The notes beneath the pieces were generated by a model. The model was not told the origin of the DNA and made no database searches. It saw nothing but the letters and a program-made list of their open reading frames with translations. A stretch of DNA of 64,000 nucleotides from DASSQJ01 sp963730165 (GTDB lineage Bacteria > Actinomycetota > Actinomycetes > Actinomycetales > Dermatophilaceae). Of this stretch, positions 1 through 7,879 are shown in pieces. Both the position numbers and the translations under genes were made by a program. The stretch's first letter is position 1, and every line of letters begins with the position of its first letter. Where the stretch lies: positions 558,001-622,000 of the forward strand of contig CAVSQS010000005.1 in the NCBI GenBank assembly GCA_963730165.1, written 5' to 3'.

Positions 1-362
1 AGATAGGACTGCCGCGCGAGGAGGAAGACCGCGCCGGTGGGGCCGGAGAGCGCGATGGCCACCGCCAGCACCCACAGCCGCGGTGCGGTCATGGCGAGCA
101 GGGCGGTCGCAGCGTCGGCGAGGCCCGCGGCAACCAGCGCGCGGCGCTCCCCCACCCGGTCGACGAAGACACCGGCGGGGACGGCCGAGACGAGCTCGGC
201 GACCGCCCCGATGCCGACGAACAGCGCGGCCACCGGCACGGAGGCGCCGAGGTCCCGGGCGCTGAGCGCGAGGACGGGGAGGGTGGCCCCGAGCCCGACC
301 GACCACAGCACCGTCGGCCCGAAGGCCGCGACGGCGATGCGGCGCAGCGAGAACTCCTCCAT
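1..362 (-). CDS. MFS transporter, N-terminal part (cut by window edge)
   Basis: The reverse strand encodes about 120 residues from an ATG at 362 and runs off the left edge with no stop. The visible part begins MEEFSLRRIAVAAFGPTVLW and holds three to four hydrophobic helices, with an MFS-style loop (AGVFVDRVGERRALVAAG, the D-R-x-G-x-R/K signature between helices 2 and 3). It is probably a multidrug or metabolite exporter of the inner membrane; the substrate cannot be judged. A 40-bp perfect palindrome lies about 40 bases upstream and is a likely operator. The reading is clear but incomplete because the C-terminal part is outside the window. Confidence 0.8.
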   Translation of the reverse strand, partial: MEEFSLRRIAVAAFGPTVLWSVGLGATLPVLALSARDLGASVPVAALFVGIGAVAELVSAVPAGVFVDRVGERRALVAAGLADAATALLAMTAPRLWVLAVAIALSGPTGAVFLLARQSY

Positions 363-402
363 CACGCTCCTTCCGGCGACGGCGCCGGCAACCCGGCCGG
401 GT

Positions 403-442
403 CCCGCAGCAAGTATCTTGACATCAAGATACTTGCTGCGGG
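403..442. promoter_or_regulatory. 40-bp perfect palindrome, likely operator
   Basis: Two 19-base arms, cccgcagcaagtatcttga and its exact reverse complement, are separated by only 2 bases (ca). The site sits between the divergent MFS gene (start 362) and the damaged gene starting at 467. The AT-rich core TATCTTGA-ca-TCAAGATA looks like the symmetric sites bound by dimeric winged-helix regulators such as MarR-type proteins. No regulator gene is next to it inside the window; one could lie left of position 1. A terminator is unlikely because both flanking genes point away from it. Confidence 0.7.
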
Positions 443-466
443 GGATTCGGGCGTAGGTTTCGGGTC

Positions 467-1212
467 GTGGAGCTGACGATCCCCCGCAGGTACTGCGGTC
501 CACCCGACTCCGGCAACGGCGGCTGGGTGAGCGGCGCCCTCGCCGCCCACGTCCCGCCGTCGCCGGGGCACCCGGCCGTGTCGGTGCGCCTGGCCTCCCC
601 GCCCCCGCTCGACCGCCCCCTGTCGGTGCGCGTCGACCCCCCGTCGTCCCCGACTGCACCGGCGAGCGTGCGCCTCCTCGACGGCGACCACCTCGTCGCG
701 ACCGCCACCCCCGCACCGGCCCCCGAGGTCGACGGTGACGGCCCGGGGCCGGCCTCACCGACCAGGCCCGCGCCGCCGAGGCGCGCTACGAGGGGCTCGC
801 CGACCATCCGTTCCCCACGTGCGTGGTCTGCGGAACCGCCCGCGAGCCCGGCGACGCGCTCTGCCTGCGCCCGGGGCCGCTCGCCGACGGCACCGGTCGG
901 TACGCGTGCACGTGGCAGGTGCCGGACGACGTCGACTCGACCCTCGTGTGGGCCGCGCTCGACTGCCCCGGTGGCTGGTCCGCAGGCGTGGGTGGGCGGC
1001 CCATGGTGCTCGGGACGATGACCACGCAGGTGATCGCGGTACCCGAGGCGGGCAGCACCTGCGTCGTCACGGCCTGGCAGGTCGACACGCGCGGCCGACG
1101 CCACTGGTCCGCCTCGACACTGCACTCCCCCAGCGGGGAGCTGCTGGCCCGTGCCGAGGCCGTCTGGGTCGCCGTCGACCCCAGCTCCGTGCGACCGCGG
1201 GCAACGGCGTGA
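467..1212 (+). pseudogene. Thioesterase-like hypothetical protein, frameshifted
   Basis: Two reading frames make one recognisable protein. The first part starts at GTG 467 (VELTIPRRYCGPPDSGNGGW) and keeps sense to about 735. The second, in another frame, runs from about 742 (LTDQARAAEARYEGLADHPF, then PTCVVCGTAREPGDAL) to the stop at 1212. The joined protein of about 248 residues resembles actinobacterial hot-dog-like or acyl-CoA-binding proteins carrying a HPFPxCxxCG motif. The span is 746 bases, so about one base is missing between 725 and 760. It is either a true pseudogene or a sequencing error; the neighbouring SDR remnant favours decay. The family name is a weak inference. Confidence 0.6.
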
Positions 1213-1483
1213 GCACCGAGGAACGCCGCGAGCGCCCCGCCTCGGTCGTCACCGGCGCGACCGTGCACGTGCTCGTGGACAACGCGGGCGGCGCACACGG
1301 GCTCGAGCCGGTGGCCGAGGCCGACGTCTCCCTCTGGCGACGGATGTACGAGACCAACGTCCTCGGGACGCTCAAGGTCACCAAGGCCCTGTGACGCGTC
1401 CGGCGCACGTCAACGTCGACCTGCTCGTCATCAAGCCACGGGCGCAGGCGGCTCCGCACAAGGTCCACCGCACCTCCGGCTGA
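1209..1483 (+). pseudogene. Short-chain dehydrogenase (SDR) remnant with internal deletions
   Basis: Starting at a GTG that overlaps the previous stop, the frame gives a start like an SDR (ASVVTGAT), then jumps to the mid-protein signature VHVLVDNAGGAHGLEPVAEA and the helix MYETNVLGTLKVTKAL, ending at TGA 1392-1394. The next frame from 1391 gives RPAHVNVDLLVIKPRAQAAP, which matches the C-terminal end of YdfG-like SDRs, to the stop at 1483. The glycine-rich cofactor loop and the whole Ser-Tyr-Lys catalytic region are absent, so two deletions of roughly 65 and 110 codons are implied. It cannot make a working enzyme. Confidence 0.75.
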
Positions 1484-1529
1484 CCCGGGCGTCCCGCGCC
1501 GCGGGTCCCCGGCGCCTGGCCGCGGGAGC

Positions 1530-2207
1530 TCACGGCTGGCGGCGGGAGACCTCCCACGCCCGGGCGTCACCGAGGTCGCCCTCGCCGGTGCGGGTGTAGA
1601 CGATCCGGTCGTGCAGCCGGTCGCGCCGGCCGGCCCAGAGCTCGACCTCGTCGCAGACGATCCGGAAGCCTCCCCAGAAGTCGGGCACGGGAACGTCAGC
1701 GCGGGCGCCGTGGTCGGGGAACTGGGCAGCACGCCGGGTGTACTCCGCCTCCAGCTCCGCCCGCGAGGCCACTGGCTCGGACTGGCGCGACGTCCACGCG
1801 GAGATGCGCGAGGCCCACGGGCGCGCGTCGAAGTAGGCCTCCACCTCGTGGCGCTCCAGCTCGACGGCGTGACCGCGGAACCGGATCGACCGGTACATCG
1901 CCGGCCACGTCAGGGCGGCGGCGACGGCCGGGTGCCCGCCGATCTCCCGCCCCTTGGTCGACGTCGCGTCGGTGACGAACCCCGGCCCGCGGCCGTCGAG
2001 GAAGCGCATGAGGACCATCCGCACGTTCGGCCGGCCCTCGGCGTCGACGGTGGCCACCGCCATCGCGAGCGGCTCGGCCACGTCGGTCTCGGTCTCCGAC
2101 CGGCGCACCGCGGCGTCGACCCACGCCCGGACCTGCGCCAGGGGGGTCTCGAGCAGGTCGGACTCGAGGAGGCCCTCCCCCGTGTACTGGGCGCGTCGGT
2201 GCTCCAT
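1530..2207 (-). CDS. pdxH: Pyridoxamine 5'-phosphate oxidase
   Basis: This 225-residue protein is an FMN enzyme that oxidises pyridoxamine or pyridoxine 5'-phosphate to pyridoxal 5'-phosphate, the last step of vitamin B6 salvage in the cytoplasm. Family marks in order: the N-terminal R-x-x-Y-x-x-x-x-L segment (MEHRRAQYTGEGLLESDL), the FMN-binding stretch RPNVRMVLMRFLDGRGPGFV, TSTKGREI, the WPAMYRSIRFRGHAV core, a Q-S-E-P-V motif, and the C-terminal PDFWGGFRI and RLHDRIVYTR motifs that contact substrate and FMN. The length is normal and the start at ATG 2207 fits the family. It is intact although the genes on both sides are damaged. It stands alone. Confidence 0.95.
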   Translation of the reverse strand: MEHRRAQYTGEGLLESDLLETPLAQVRAWVDAAVRRSETETDVAEPLAMAVATVDAEGRPNVRMVLMRFLDGRGPGFVTDATSTKGREIGGHPAVAAALTWPAMYRSIRFRGHAVELERHEVEAYFDARPWASRISAWTSRQSEPVASRAELEAEYTRRAAQFPDHGARADVPVPDFWGGFRIVCDEVELWAGRRDRLHDRIVYTRTGEGDLGDARAWEVSRRQP

Positions 2208-2239
2208 GCCGGGGGATCGTAGGCCCTGACCGGGCCCGG

Positions 2240-3532
2240 TCAGGGGGTGGGGTGCCGGGCGTCGTAGCGGAGGAAGCCCGGCTGGCGCAGCGAGAGCACG
2301 CCGATGGCGAGGACGCACGCGACCCCTCCGAGGACGGCGGTCCATCCCTCGCCCATCCGCTCGGCGACCCCGCCACCGAGCGAGCTCGCCGAGGCGGGGA
2401 CCACCCGCGACGACGACGATGAAGACGCCCTGGAGACGGCCGCGCATCCGGTCCGGCGCCGCGGTCTGCAGGATCGTCGTCCGGAACACCGCGCTCACCG
2501 AGTCCGCCGCACCGGCGAACGCCATGGCCGCCAGCGCGCCACGAGGGCCTGCTCGCGGGTCAGGACGCCGCCCGGCCCCGAGCAGGGCAAGCCCGAGCCC
2601 GACGATCCCGACGCCCCAGCCGACAGACGCTCACCATGATCGCCAGACCCTGCCGCCGCACACCGCCGAGGCGGCCGGAGAGCAGCATCGCGAGGATGCC
2701 GCCGACCGCGGCGGCCGCGTAGAGCGCCCCGACCGTCGTGGCGCCGCCCCCGAGGATGACCGCGCCGGCGGCCGGGAAGAGCACTCGGGGCTGGGCGAGG
2801 AGCATCGCCGCGATGTCGGCGACGAACGTCATCCGCACGTTGGGCGCGGTGCGCAGGAAGGCGAAGCCGTCGACGACCGAGCGCAGCCCGGCCCGCCGCG
2901 CCGCCGACGCCGGGCTCGTCACCGTGGTCCGGGCGGGACCGGGCGCAACAGCAGCAGGCTGTGCACCGCGGCGAGCGTGAGCAGCGCGTCGGCGGTGTAC
3001 GCCGCCCGGTAGCCGCCGACGTCGACGAGCACGCCGGCGAGCAGCGGGCCCACCGTCAGCGCGGTGTTCATCGCGACGACGCCGAGCGCGTTGACCGCGG
3101 GCATCAGGATCGGGCGGCAGCAGCCGCGGGAAGATGCTCGTGCGTGCCGGGGAGGAGACCGCCGTCGCACCGCTCCAGACGGCGACGATGCCGTAGAGCA
3201 GCCACGTCGAGGTACTGCCCGCCCAGGCCTGCGCCGCCGCGACGATGCTGGCGGCGAAGGCGACGATCGGTGGCGACGAGCCCGACGAGCCGCCGGTCGT
3301 GGTGGTCGGCGAGCGAGCCGCCGTAGAGGCCCATGACGACGAGCGGCACGAGCGCGAAAAGCCCGACGAGCCCGACGGCCGCGGTGGAGCCGGTCTGGTC
3401 GTAGACCTGGAGCCCGACGGCGACGACCGCCATCTGCGACCCGACGTTGGAGAGGGTGAACCCGGTGTAGAGCCGCCGGTACTCGGGGCTGCGCCGCAGC
3501 GGTGTGAGGTCGGGGAGGAGCGAGCGCGGCAC
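2240..3532 (-). pseudogene. MFS transporter with several frameshifts
   Basis: Read from a GTG at 3532 (VPRSLLPDLTPLRRSPEYRR, then LYTGFTLSNVGSQMAVVAVG), the sequence follows an enterobactin-exporter-like MFS protein of about 430 residues, but the frame changes at least five times. Approximate break points are 3270, 3117, 2932, 2540-2640 and 2400. Recognisable blocks include IVAFAASIVAAAQAWAG, MPAVNALGVVAMNTALTVGP, GLRSVVDGFAFLRTAPNVRM, SVSAVFRTTILQTAAPDRMR and the C-terminus RQPGFLRYDARHPHP with its stop at 2240. No single frame spans more than about a third of the protein. It is a decayed gene, or a stretch of poor sequence. Confidence 0.75.
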
Positions 3533-3589
3533 CCGCGCATCATGCCCGTCGGCGGCATGTCGGGGTGGGGCGGGTCAGCCTGTCGTCGG

Positions 3590-4438
3590 TCAGCGCGTGG
3601 CGGTTGGCCGCATCGCCTCGAGCGCCGACGCGAGCCGGCTGCGCGCGACGAAGAGGGACTCCGCGGTGCCCGGCGAGGAGTCACCGCCGAGGCGGGCCCG
3701 GGCGTGCGACTCGGCTGCGAGCTTGAGCCCGGAGACCGCGTCGCGCAGCTCGGTGGACGCCGGTCCCTGCGCCGTCTGCCCGGTCGCCGCCAGGCGTCGC
3801 ACCTCACCGGACAGGTCGATGAGGGTCGCGTCGAGGCGGCTCCACGACTCCTGGATCCCGCCCGGGTCGGCGGCGCCGATGAGGGCGCCCACCCCGTGGT
3901 CGACGACCCACCGACCACGGGCGTCGATGGCGGCGAGCAGCTCCGCATGCTCGCGCCGGCGCCGTGCCGACCGCGCGAGCATCCACCAGATGAGCCCGAC
4001 GAGCACGAGGAGGCCGACGAGCACGAGGACCCACGGGGGGATGCCGGACTCCTCCTCGTCGGTGGGCGCGGCCGCCTCACCCGAGGGGCTCTCCGTCGGA
4101 GACGGCTCGGCCGTCGGCTCCTGGCTCGGGGCCTCGGTCGGCGTCGGCGTGACGGTGACGGTCTCCGGCGGAGCGGTGGTGGCCGTCGGCTCCGGGGGCG
4201 CCTCGGTGGTGGGCGCCTCGGTGGTGGGCGCGTCGGTGGCCGTCCGCGACGGCAGCGAGATCGAGGGCCGCTCGGACGGGAGCGTGATGCCGCCCTCGCC
4301 GCAGCCACCGAGCAGACCGGCACCCGCCACGGACAAGGTGAGCAGCGCGGCCACGCGCGGCAGCCACACACCCCTGCGTGGAGCTCGGCCCGCACCGCGA
4401 GCACCCTCGGGCCGCGGCCCGTCTCCGTGCGCACCCAT
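3590..4438 (-). CDS. Lipoprotein with Thr/Pro/Glu-rich stalk and one membrane helix
   Basis: The 282-residue protein starts at ATG 4438 behind a good ribosome site (AGGAGAAGG). Residues 1-46 form a basic, hydrophobic signal ending in a lipobox (GLLGGC, Cys about 46). Residues 50-135 are low complexity, rich in T, P, E and A with repeated TEAPT units, a surface stalk-like region. A strong hydrophobic helix follows (IPPWVLVLVGLLVLVGLIWW) with basic residues after it, then about 115 helical, cytoplasm-like residues. I do not recognise a named family. A lipobox together with a later membrane helix is unusual, so the first hydrophobic stretch may instead be an uncleaved anchor. Confidence 0.8.
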   Translation of the reverse strand: MGAHGDGPRPEGARGAGRAPRRGVWLPRVAALLTLSVAGAGLLGGCGEGGITLPSERPSISLPSRTATDAPTTEAPTTEAPPEPTATTAPPETVTVTPTPTEAPSQEPTAEPSPTESPSGEAAAPTDEEESGIPPWVLVLVGLLVLVGLIWWMLARSARRRREHAELLAAIDARGRWVVDHGVGALIGAADPGGIQESWSRLDATLIDLSGEVRRLAATGQTAQGPASTELRDAVSGLKLAAESHARARLGGDSSPGTAESLFVARSRLASALEAMRPTATR

Positions 4439-4540
4439 CGCCTTCTCCTGCCCGTCCGCGGCCTCGACGCCACCGGCACCGTAGGGGATGCCGCGGGGCA
4501 TCGTCCACGACCTGACCGGCTCGCGGACTAGGGTCCGGGC

Positions 4541-5362
4541 ATGGACTCCCCCGCCCGGATCGCGCTCCTCATCGACGCGGACAACGCCCGCGCCCGCCGC
4601 ATCGACGTCATCCTCAGCGAGCTCTCGTCGTTCGGGGAGACGAGTATCCGACGCGCGTACGGCAACTGGACCAAGGCCGGCCTCAAGGGGTGGCAGGAGG
4701 TGCTCCACGAGAACGCCATCCGCCCGATCCAGCAGTTCGACCCCTCCAAGGGCAAGAACGCGAGCGACATGGCCCTGGCCGTCGACGCGGTCGAGATCCT
4801 CCACACCCAGCGCCCCGACGCCTTCGCCATCGTCTCCTCCGACGCCGACTTCACCCCCCTCGTCATGCACCTGCGCGAGCACGGGGTGGCGGTGTACGGG
4901 TTCGGCGACGCCAAGACCCCGGCGCCGTTCCAGAGCGCCTGCACCCGCTTCCTCGTCCTCGACCGCCTCACCGAGGAGTCCGACCGGGCCTCCGACGGTG
5001 GCGCCGACGACAGCGGGTCGGGGACGCCCCTGCGGGTGTCCCCGGAGCAGCTGCGCGAGGACCCCAAGCTGGTCACACTCCTGCGGCGCGCCGTGGACCG
5101 TGCCGCGGACGAGGACGGCTGGGCACGCGTCGGGACGGTGGGCAACCACATCGCCAACCAGTCCTCGTTCGACCCCCGCAACTACGGCTACGCCAAGCTG
5201 AGCAAGCTGCTCGAGGCCAGCGGCCTCTTCGACGTCAGGGACGCGGGCGAGACCACGGTCGCGGTGCGCGAGAAGCGCGCCACCCCACCCGCGGCCAAGC
5301 GCGCCCGGCGCGCCACCTCGGGTTCGACGCCGAAGTCGTCGTCCTCCTCCCGTGGACGCTGA
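4541..5362 (+). CDS. NYN-domain (PIN-like) protein with C-terminal LOTUS/OST-HTH domain
   Basis: 273 residues. Residues 5-150 form an NYN nuclease-like domain: IALLIDADNARARR at the start (Asp12 and Asp14, likely metal ligands), the KGKNASDMALAVDAVEIL segment, and the SSDADFTPLVMHLREHGVAV motif of the LabA/DUF88 group. After an acidic linker, residues about 175-245 form a LOTUS/OST-HTH-like helix bundle (LVTLLRRAVDRAADEDGWAR, then VGTVGNHIANQSSFDPRNYG). The tail is basic and serine-rich. The family is expected to bind or cut RNA; the target is unknown. It is read away from the lipoprotein gene, with about 100 bases of shared upstream region. Confidence 0.85.
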   Translation: MDSPARIALLIDADNARARRIDVILSELSSFGETSIRRAYGNWTKAGLKGWQEVLHENAIRPIQQFDPSKGKNASDMALAVDAVEILHTQRPDAFAIVSSDADFTPLVMHLREHGVAVYGFGDAKTPAPFQSACTRFLVLDRLTEESDRASDGGADDSGSGTPLRVSPEQLREDPKLVTLLRRAVDRAADEDGWARVGTVGNHIANQSSFDPRNYGYAKLSKLLEASGLFDVRDAGETTVAVREKRATPPAAKRARRATSGSTPKSSSSSRGR

Positions 5363-5413
5363 CGTGCACAATGGGGGCCGCCCGACGGTGACGAGCGATT
5401 GGACGACCACCCC

Positions 5414-6535
5414 ATGACCGCGACCCCCGCACCCCCTCACGACCCGGACTTCCGCCCCGGCCTCGAAGGCGTCATCGCCTTCGAGAGCGAGATCGCCGAG
5501 CCCGACAAGGAGGGAGGGGCGCTGCGCTACCGCGGCGTCGACATCCAGGACCTCGTCGGCCACGTCTCCTACGGGCAGGTCTGGGGCCTGCTCGTCGACG
5601 GCGAGCTCGACCCCGGCCTGCCCCCCGCCGAGCCCTTCCCGCTGCCGGTTCACACCGGCGACATCCGGGTCGACGTCCAGTCGGCGATCGCCCAGCTCGC
5701 ACCGCTGTGGGGCTTCAAGCCCCTGCTCGACATCGACGACGACGAGGCGCGCGACAACCTCGCCCGCGCGTCGGTCATGGCACTCTCCTTCATCGGCCAG
5801 GCCGCCCACGGCACCGGCCGCCCGATGGTGCCGCAGGCCGAGGTCGACAAGGGACGCACCATCCCCGAACGTTTCATGATCCGCTGGCGGGGCGAGCCCG
5901 ACCCGAAGCACGTCGAGGCGATCGACGCGTACTTCATCTCGGCGGCCGAGCACGGCGTCAACGCCTCGACGTTCACGGCCCGCGTCATCGCGTCGACCGG
6001 CGCCGACGTCGCCGCCTGCCTCTCCGGGGCGATCGGCGCGCTCTCCGGGCCGCTCCACGGCGGGGCCCCGTCTCGGGCCCAGCACATGATCGAGGGCGTG
6101 GAGCAGATGGGCGACGCGACCCGCTACGTCAAGGCGGTGCTCGACCGCAAAGAACGGCTCATGGGCTTCGGGCACCGGGTCTACCGCGCGTACGACCCGC
6201 GGGCCGCGGTCCTGCGCGACACGTGCCAGCGCCTGGGGGCGCCCCGGTACGAGGTGGCCCTCGAGCTCGAGAAGGCGGCCATCGCCGAGCTCGCCGAGCG
6301 CTACCCCAACCGCCGGATGGAGACCAACGTCGACTTCTGGGCGGCCGTGCTGCTCGACTTCGCGGAGGTGCCCGGCGAGATGATGACGCCGCTGTTCGTC
6401 TGCGCCCGGACGGCGGGGTGGTCGGCGCACATCCTCGAGCAGAAGCGCACCGGGCGCCTCATCCGCCCCAGCTCGCGGTACGTGGGCCCGGGCCCGCGGG
6501 CCCTGTCCGAGGTGCAGGGCTACCGCTCCCGCTGA
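5414..6535 (+). CDS. Citrate synthase family protein (citrate synthase 2)
   Basis: Condenses acetyl-CoA (or a related acyl-CoA) with oxaloacetate. The 373-residue protein has the catalytic triad in context: His in GPLHGGAPSRA, His in MGFGHRVYRAYDPRA, and Asp in METNVDFWAAVLLD. The N-terminus GLEGVIAFESEIAEPDKEGG and the block ALRYRGVDIQDLVG are typical of the short actinobacterial citrate synthase 2 (CitA-like). The ATG at 5414 is preferred; an in-frame TTG at 5399 is possible but adds only five residues. The paralogue often sits near serC in related genomes, as it does here. Activity as 2-methylcitrate synthase cannot be excluded. Confidence 0.9.
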   Translation: MTATPAPPHDPDFRPGLEGVIAFESEIAEPDKEGGALRYRGVDIQDLVGHVSYGQVWGLLVDGELDPGLPPAEPFPLPVHTGDIRVDVQSAIAQLAPLWGFKPLLDIDDDEARDNLARASVMALSFIGQAAHGTGRPMVPQAEVDKGRTIPERFMIRWRGEPDPKHVEAIDAYFISAAEHGVNASTFTARVIASTGADVAACLSGAIGALSGPLHGGAPSRAQHMIEGVEQMGDATRYVKAVLDRKERLMGFGHRVYRAYDPRAAVLRDTCQRLGAPRYEVALELEKAAIAELAERYPNRRMETNVDFWAAVLLDFAEVPGEMMTPLFVCARTAGWSAHILEQKRTGRLIRPSSRYVGPGPRALSEVQGYRSR

Positions 6536-6742
6536 CCGCTCCACCCCGACCGGGGAGGCTGACCACGTGGTGGACCCGGGGTCCGGCATGTGGGCGGCAC
6601 CTGTGAGGATGGAGGCCGACCGCCGCCCGCCGACGACGCCGGACGGTGCCGCCCCCCGGTGGTGCGCCCACGACCGCGGCGCCCGCCGGGAGCATCGCCG
6701 GGCCCAGCCGGGCCGGCGCCCACCCCGAGCACGGAGACACTC

Positions 6743-7870
6743 GTGAGCGACGCCCAGATCAGCATCCCCGCCGACCTCCTCCCCCACGACGGTCGCTTCG
6801 GGTCCGGCCCCTCGAAGGTCCGGCCCGCCCAGGTGGAGGCGCTGGCATCGATCGGGCGCACAGTGCTCGGGACGTCGCACCGCCAGGCCCCGGTGAAGAA
6901 CCTCGTCAAGGCCGTCCGCGATGGCCTCGCCACCTTCTTCGACCTGCCCGACGGCTACGAGGTCGTGCTCGGCAACGGTGGTGCGACCGCCTTCTGGGAC
7001 ATCGCGGCCTTCGGCCTCGTCCACGACCGCGCCCAGCACCTGTCGTTCGGGGAGTTCTCGAGCAAGTTCGCCGCGGTGACCCGCAGAGCGCCCTTCCTCG
7101 GCGAGCCCACGGTCATCACCTCGGAGCCGGGTACCTGCCCGGAGCCGACCGCCGAGGCCGGGATCGACGTCTACGCGTGGGCCCACAACGAGACGAGTAC
7201 GGGGGTCATGGCCCCGGTGCGGCGGGTGGACGGGGCCGATGACGACGCCCTCGTCCTCGTCGACGCGACTTCCGGCGCGGGCGGCCTCCCCGTCGACGTC
7301 TCGCAGGCCGACGTCTACTACTTCGCCCCCCAGAAGTCCTTCGCCTCCGACGGCGGGCTCTGGCTCGCCCTCTTCTCCCCCGCGGCCCTCGCCCGTGTCG
7401 AGGAGGTCGCCGCCACCGGACGCTGGGTGCCCGACTTCTTCAGCCTGCCGACCGCGATCGACAACTCGCGCAAGGACCAGACCTACAACACCCCTGCCGT
7501 CGCGACGCTCGCCATGCTCGCCAACCAGGTCGAGTGGCTCAACGACAACGGTGGCCTCGACTGGGCCACCTCGCGCACCGCGGACTCCTCCGGCCGGCTC
7601 TACACCTGGGCGGAGGCGTCGCCGTACGCCACCCCGTACGTCGCCGACCCCGACCACCGCAGCCAGGTCGTCGCCACCATCGACTTCGACGACTCGGTGG
7701 ACGCCGCCGCGGTGGCGAAGACCCTGCGCGCCAACGGTGTCGTCGATGTCGAGCCCTACCGCAAGCTGGGCCGCAACCAGCTCCGGGTCGCCTGCTTCCC
7801 GGCGGTGGAGCCCGAGGACGTCAGCCGTCTCATCGGCTCCGTCGAGTACGTCGTCGAGCGCCTCGGCTGA
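6743..7870 (+). CDS. serC: Phosphoserine aminotransferase
   Basis: PLP enzyme that converts 3-phosphohydroxypyruvate and glutamate to phosphoserine for serine synthesis. The 375-residue product begins at GTG 6743 behind a GGAG and reads VSDAQISIPADLLPHDGRFG. It has the substrate loop RFGSGPSKVRP, the HRQAPVKNLV segment, DATSGAGG, and the PLP lysine in YYFAPQKSFASDGG (Lys198). Conserved arginines near the C-terminus (LGRNQLRVACFP) fit the actinobacterial type of SerC. A stretch of about 200 bases lies between it and the citrate synthase gene, long enough for its own promoter. It meets the acyltransferase gene tail to tail with only 9 bases between. Confidence 0.95.
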   Translation: MSDAQISIPADLLPHDGRFGSGPSKVRPAQVEALASIGRTVLGTSHRQAPVKNLVKAVRDGLATFFDLPDGYEVVLGNGGATAFWDIAAFGLVHDRAQHLSFGEFSSKFAAVTRRAPFLGEPTVITSEPGTCPEPTAEAGIDVYAWAHNETSTGVMAPVRRVDGADDDALVLVDATSGAGGLPVDVSQADVYYFAPQKSFASDGGLWLALFSPAALARVEEVAATGRWVPDFFSLPTAIDNSRKDQTYNTPAVATLAMLANQVEWLNDNGGLDWATSRTADSSGRLYTWAEASPYATPYVADPDHRSQVVATIDFDDSVDAAAVAKTLRANGVVDVEPYRKLGRNQLRVACFPAVEPEDVSRLIGSVEYVVERLG

Positions 7871-7879
7871 TCTGCGGGT

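Noticed and set aside
4195..4235. Short direct repeats (gcctcggtggtgggc) in the lipoprotein gene
   Set aside because: They simply encode the TEAPT-rich stalk; low-complexity coding, not a mobile or CRISPR repeat.
6536..6742. Possible leader or riboswitch before serC
   Set aside because: No conserved pairing, leader peptide or T-box-like feature could be recognised; it is probably only a promoter region.
3590..7657. A 1355-codon open frame on the reverse strand running through the NYN, citrate synthase and serC genes
   Set aside because: It is opposite to three well-recognised genes and is open only because of high GC; only its last part, the lipoprotein at 3590-4438, has real family features.
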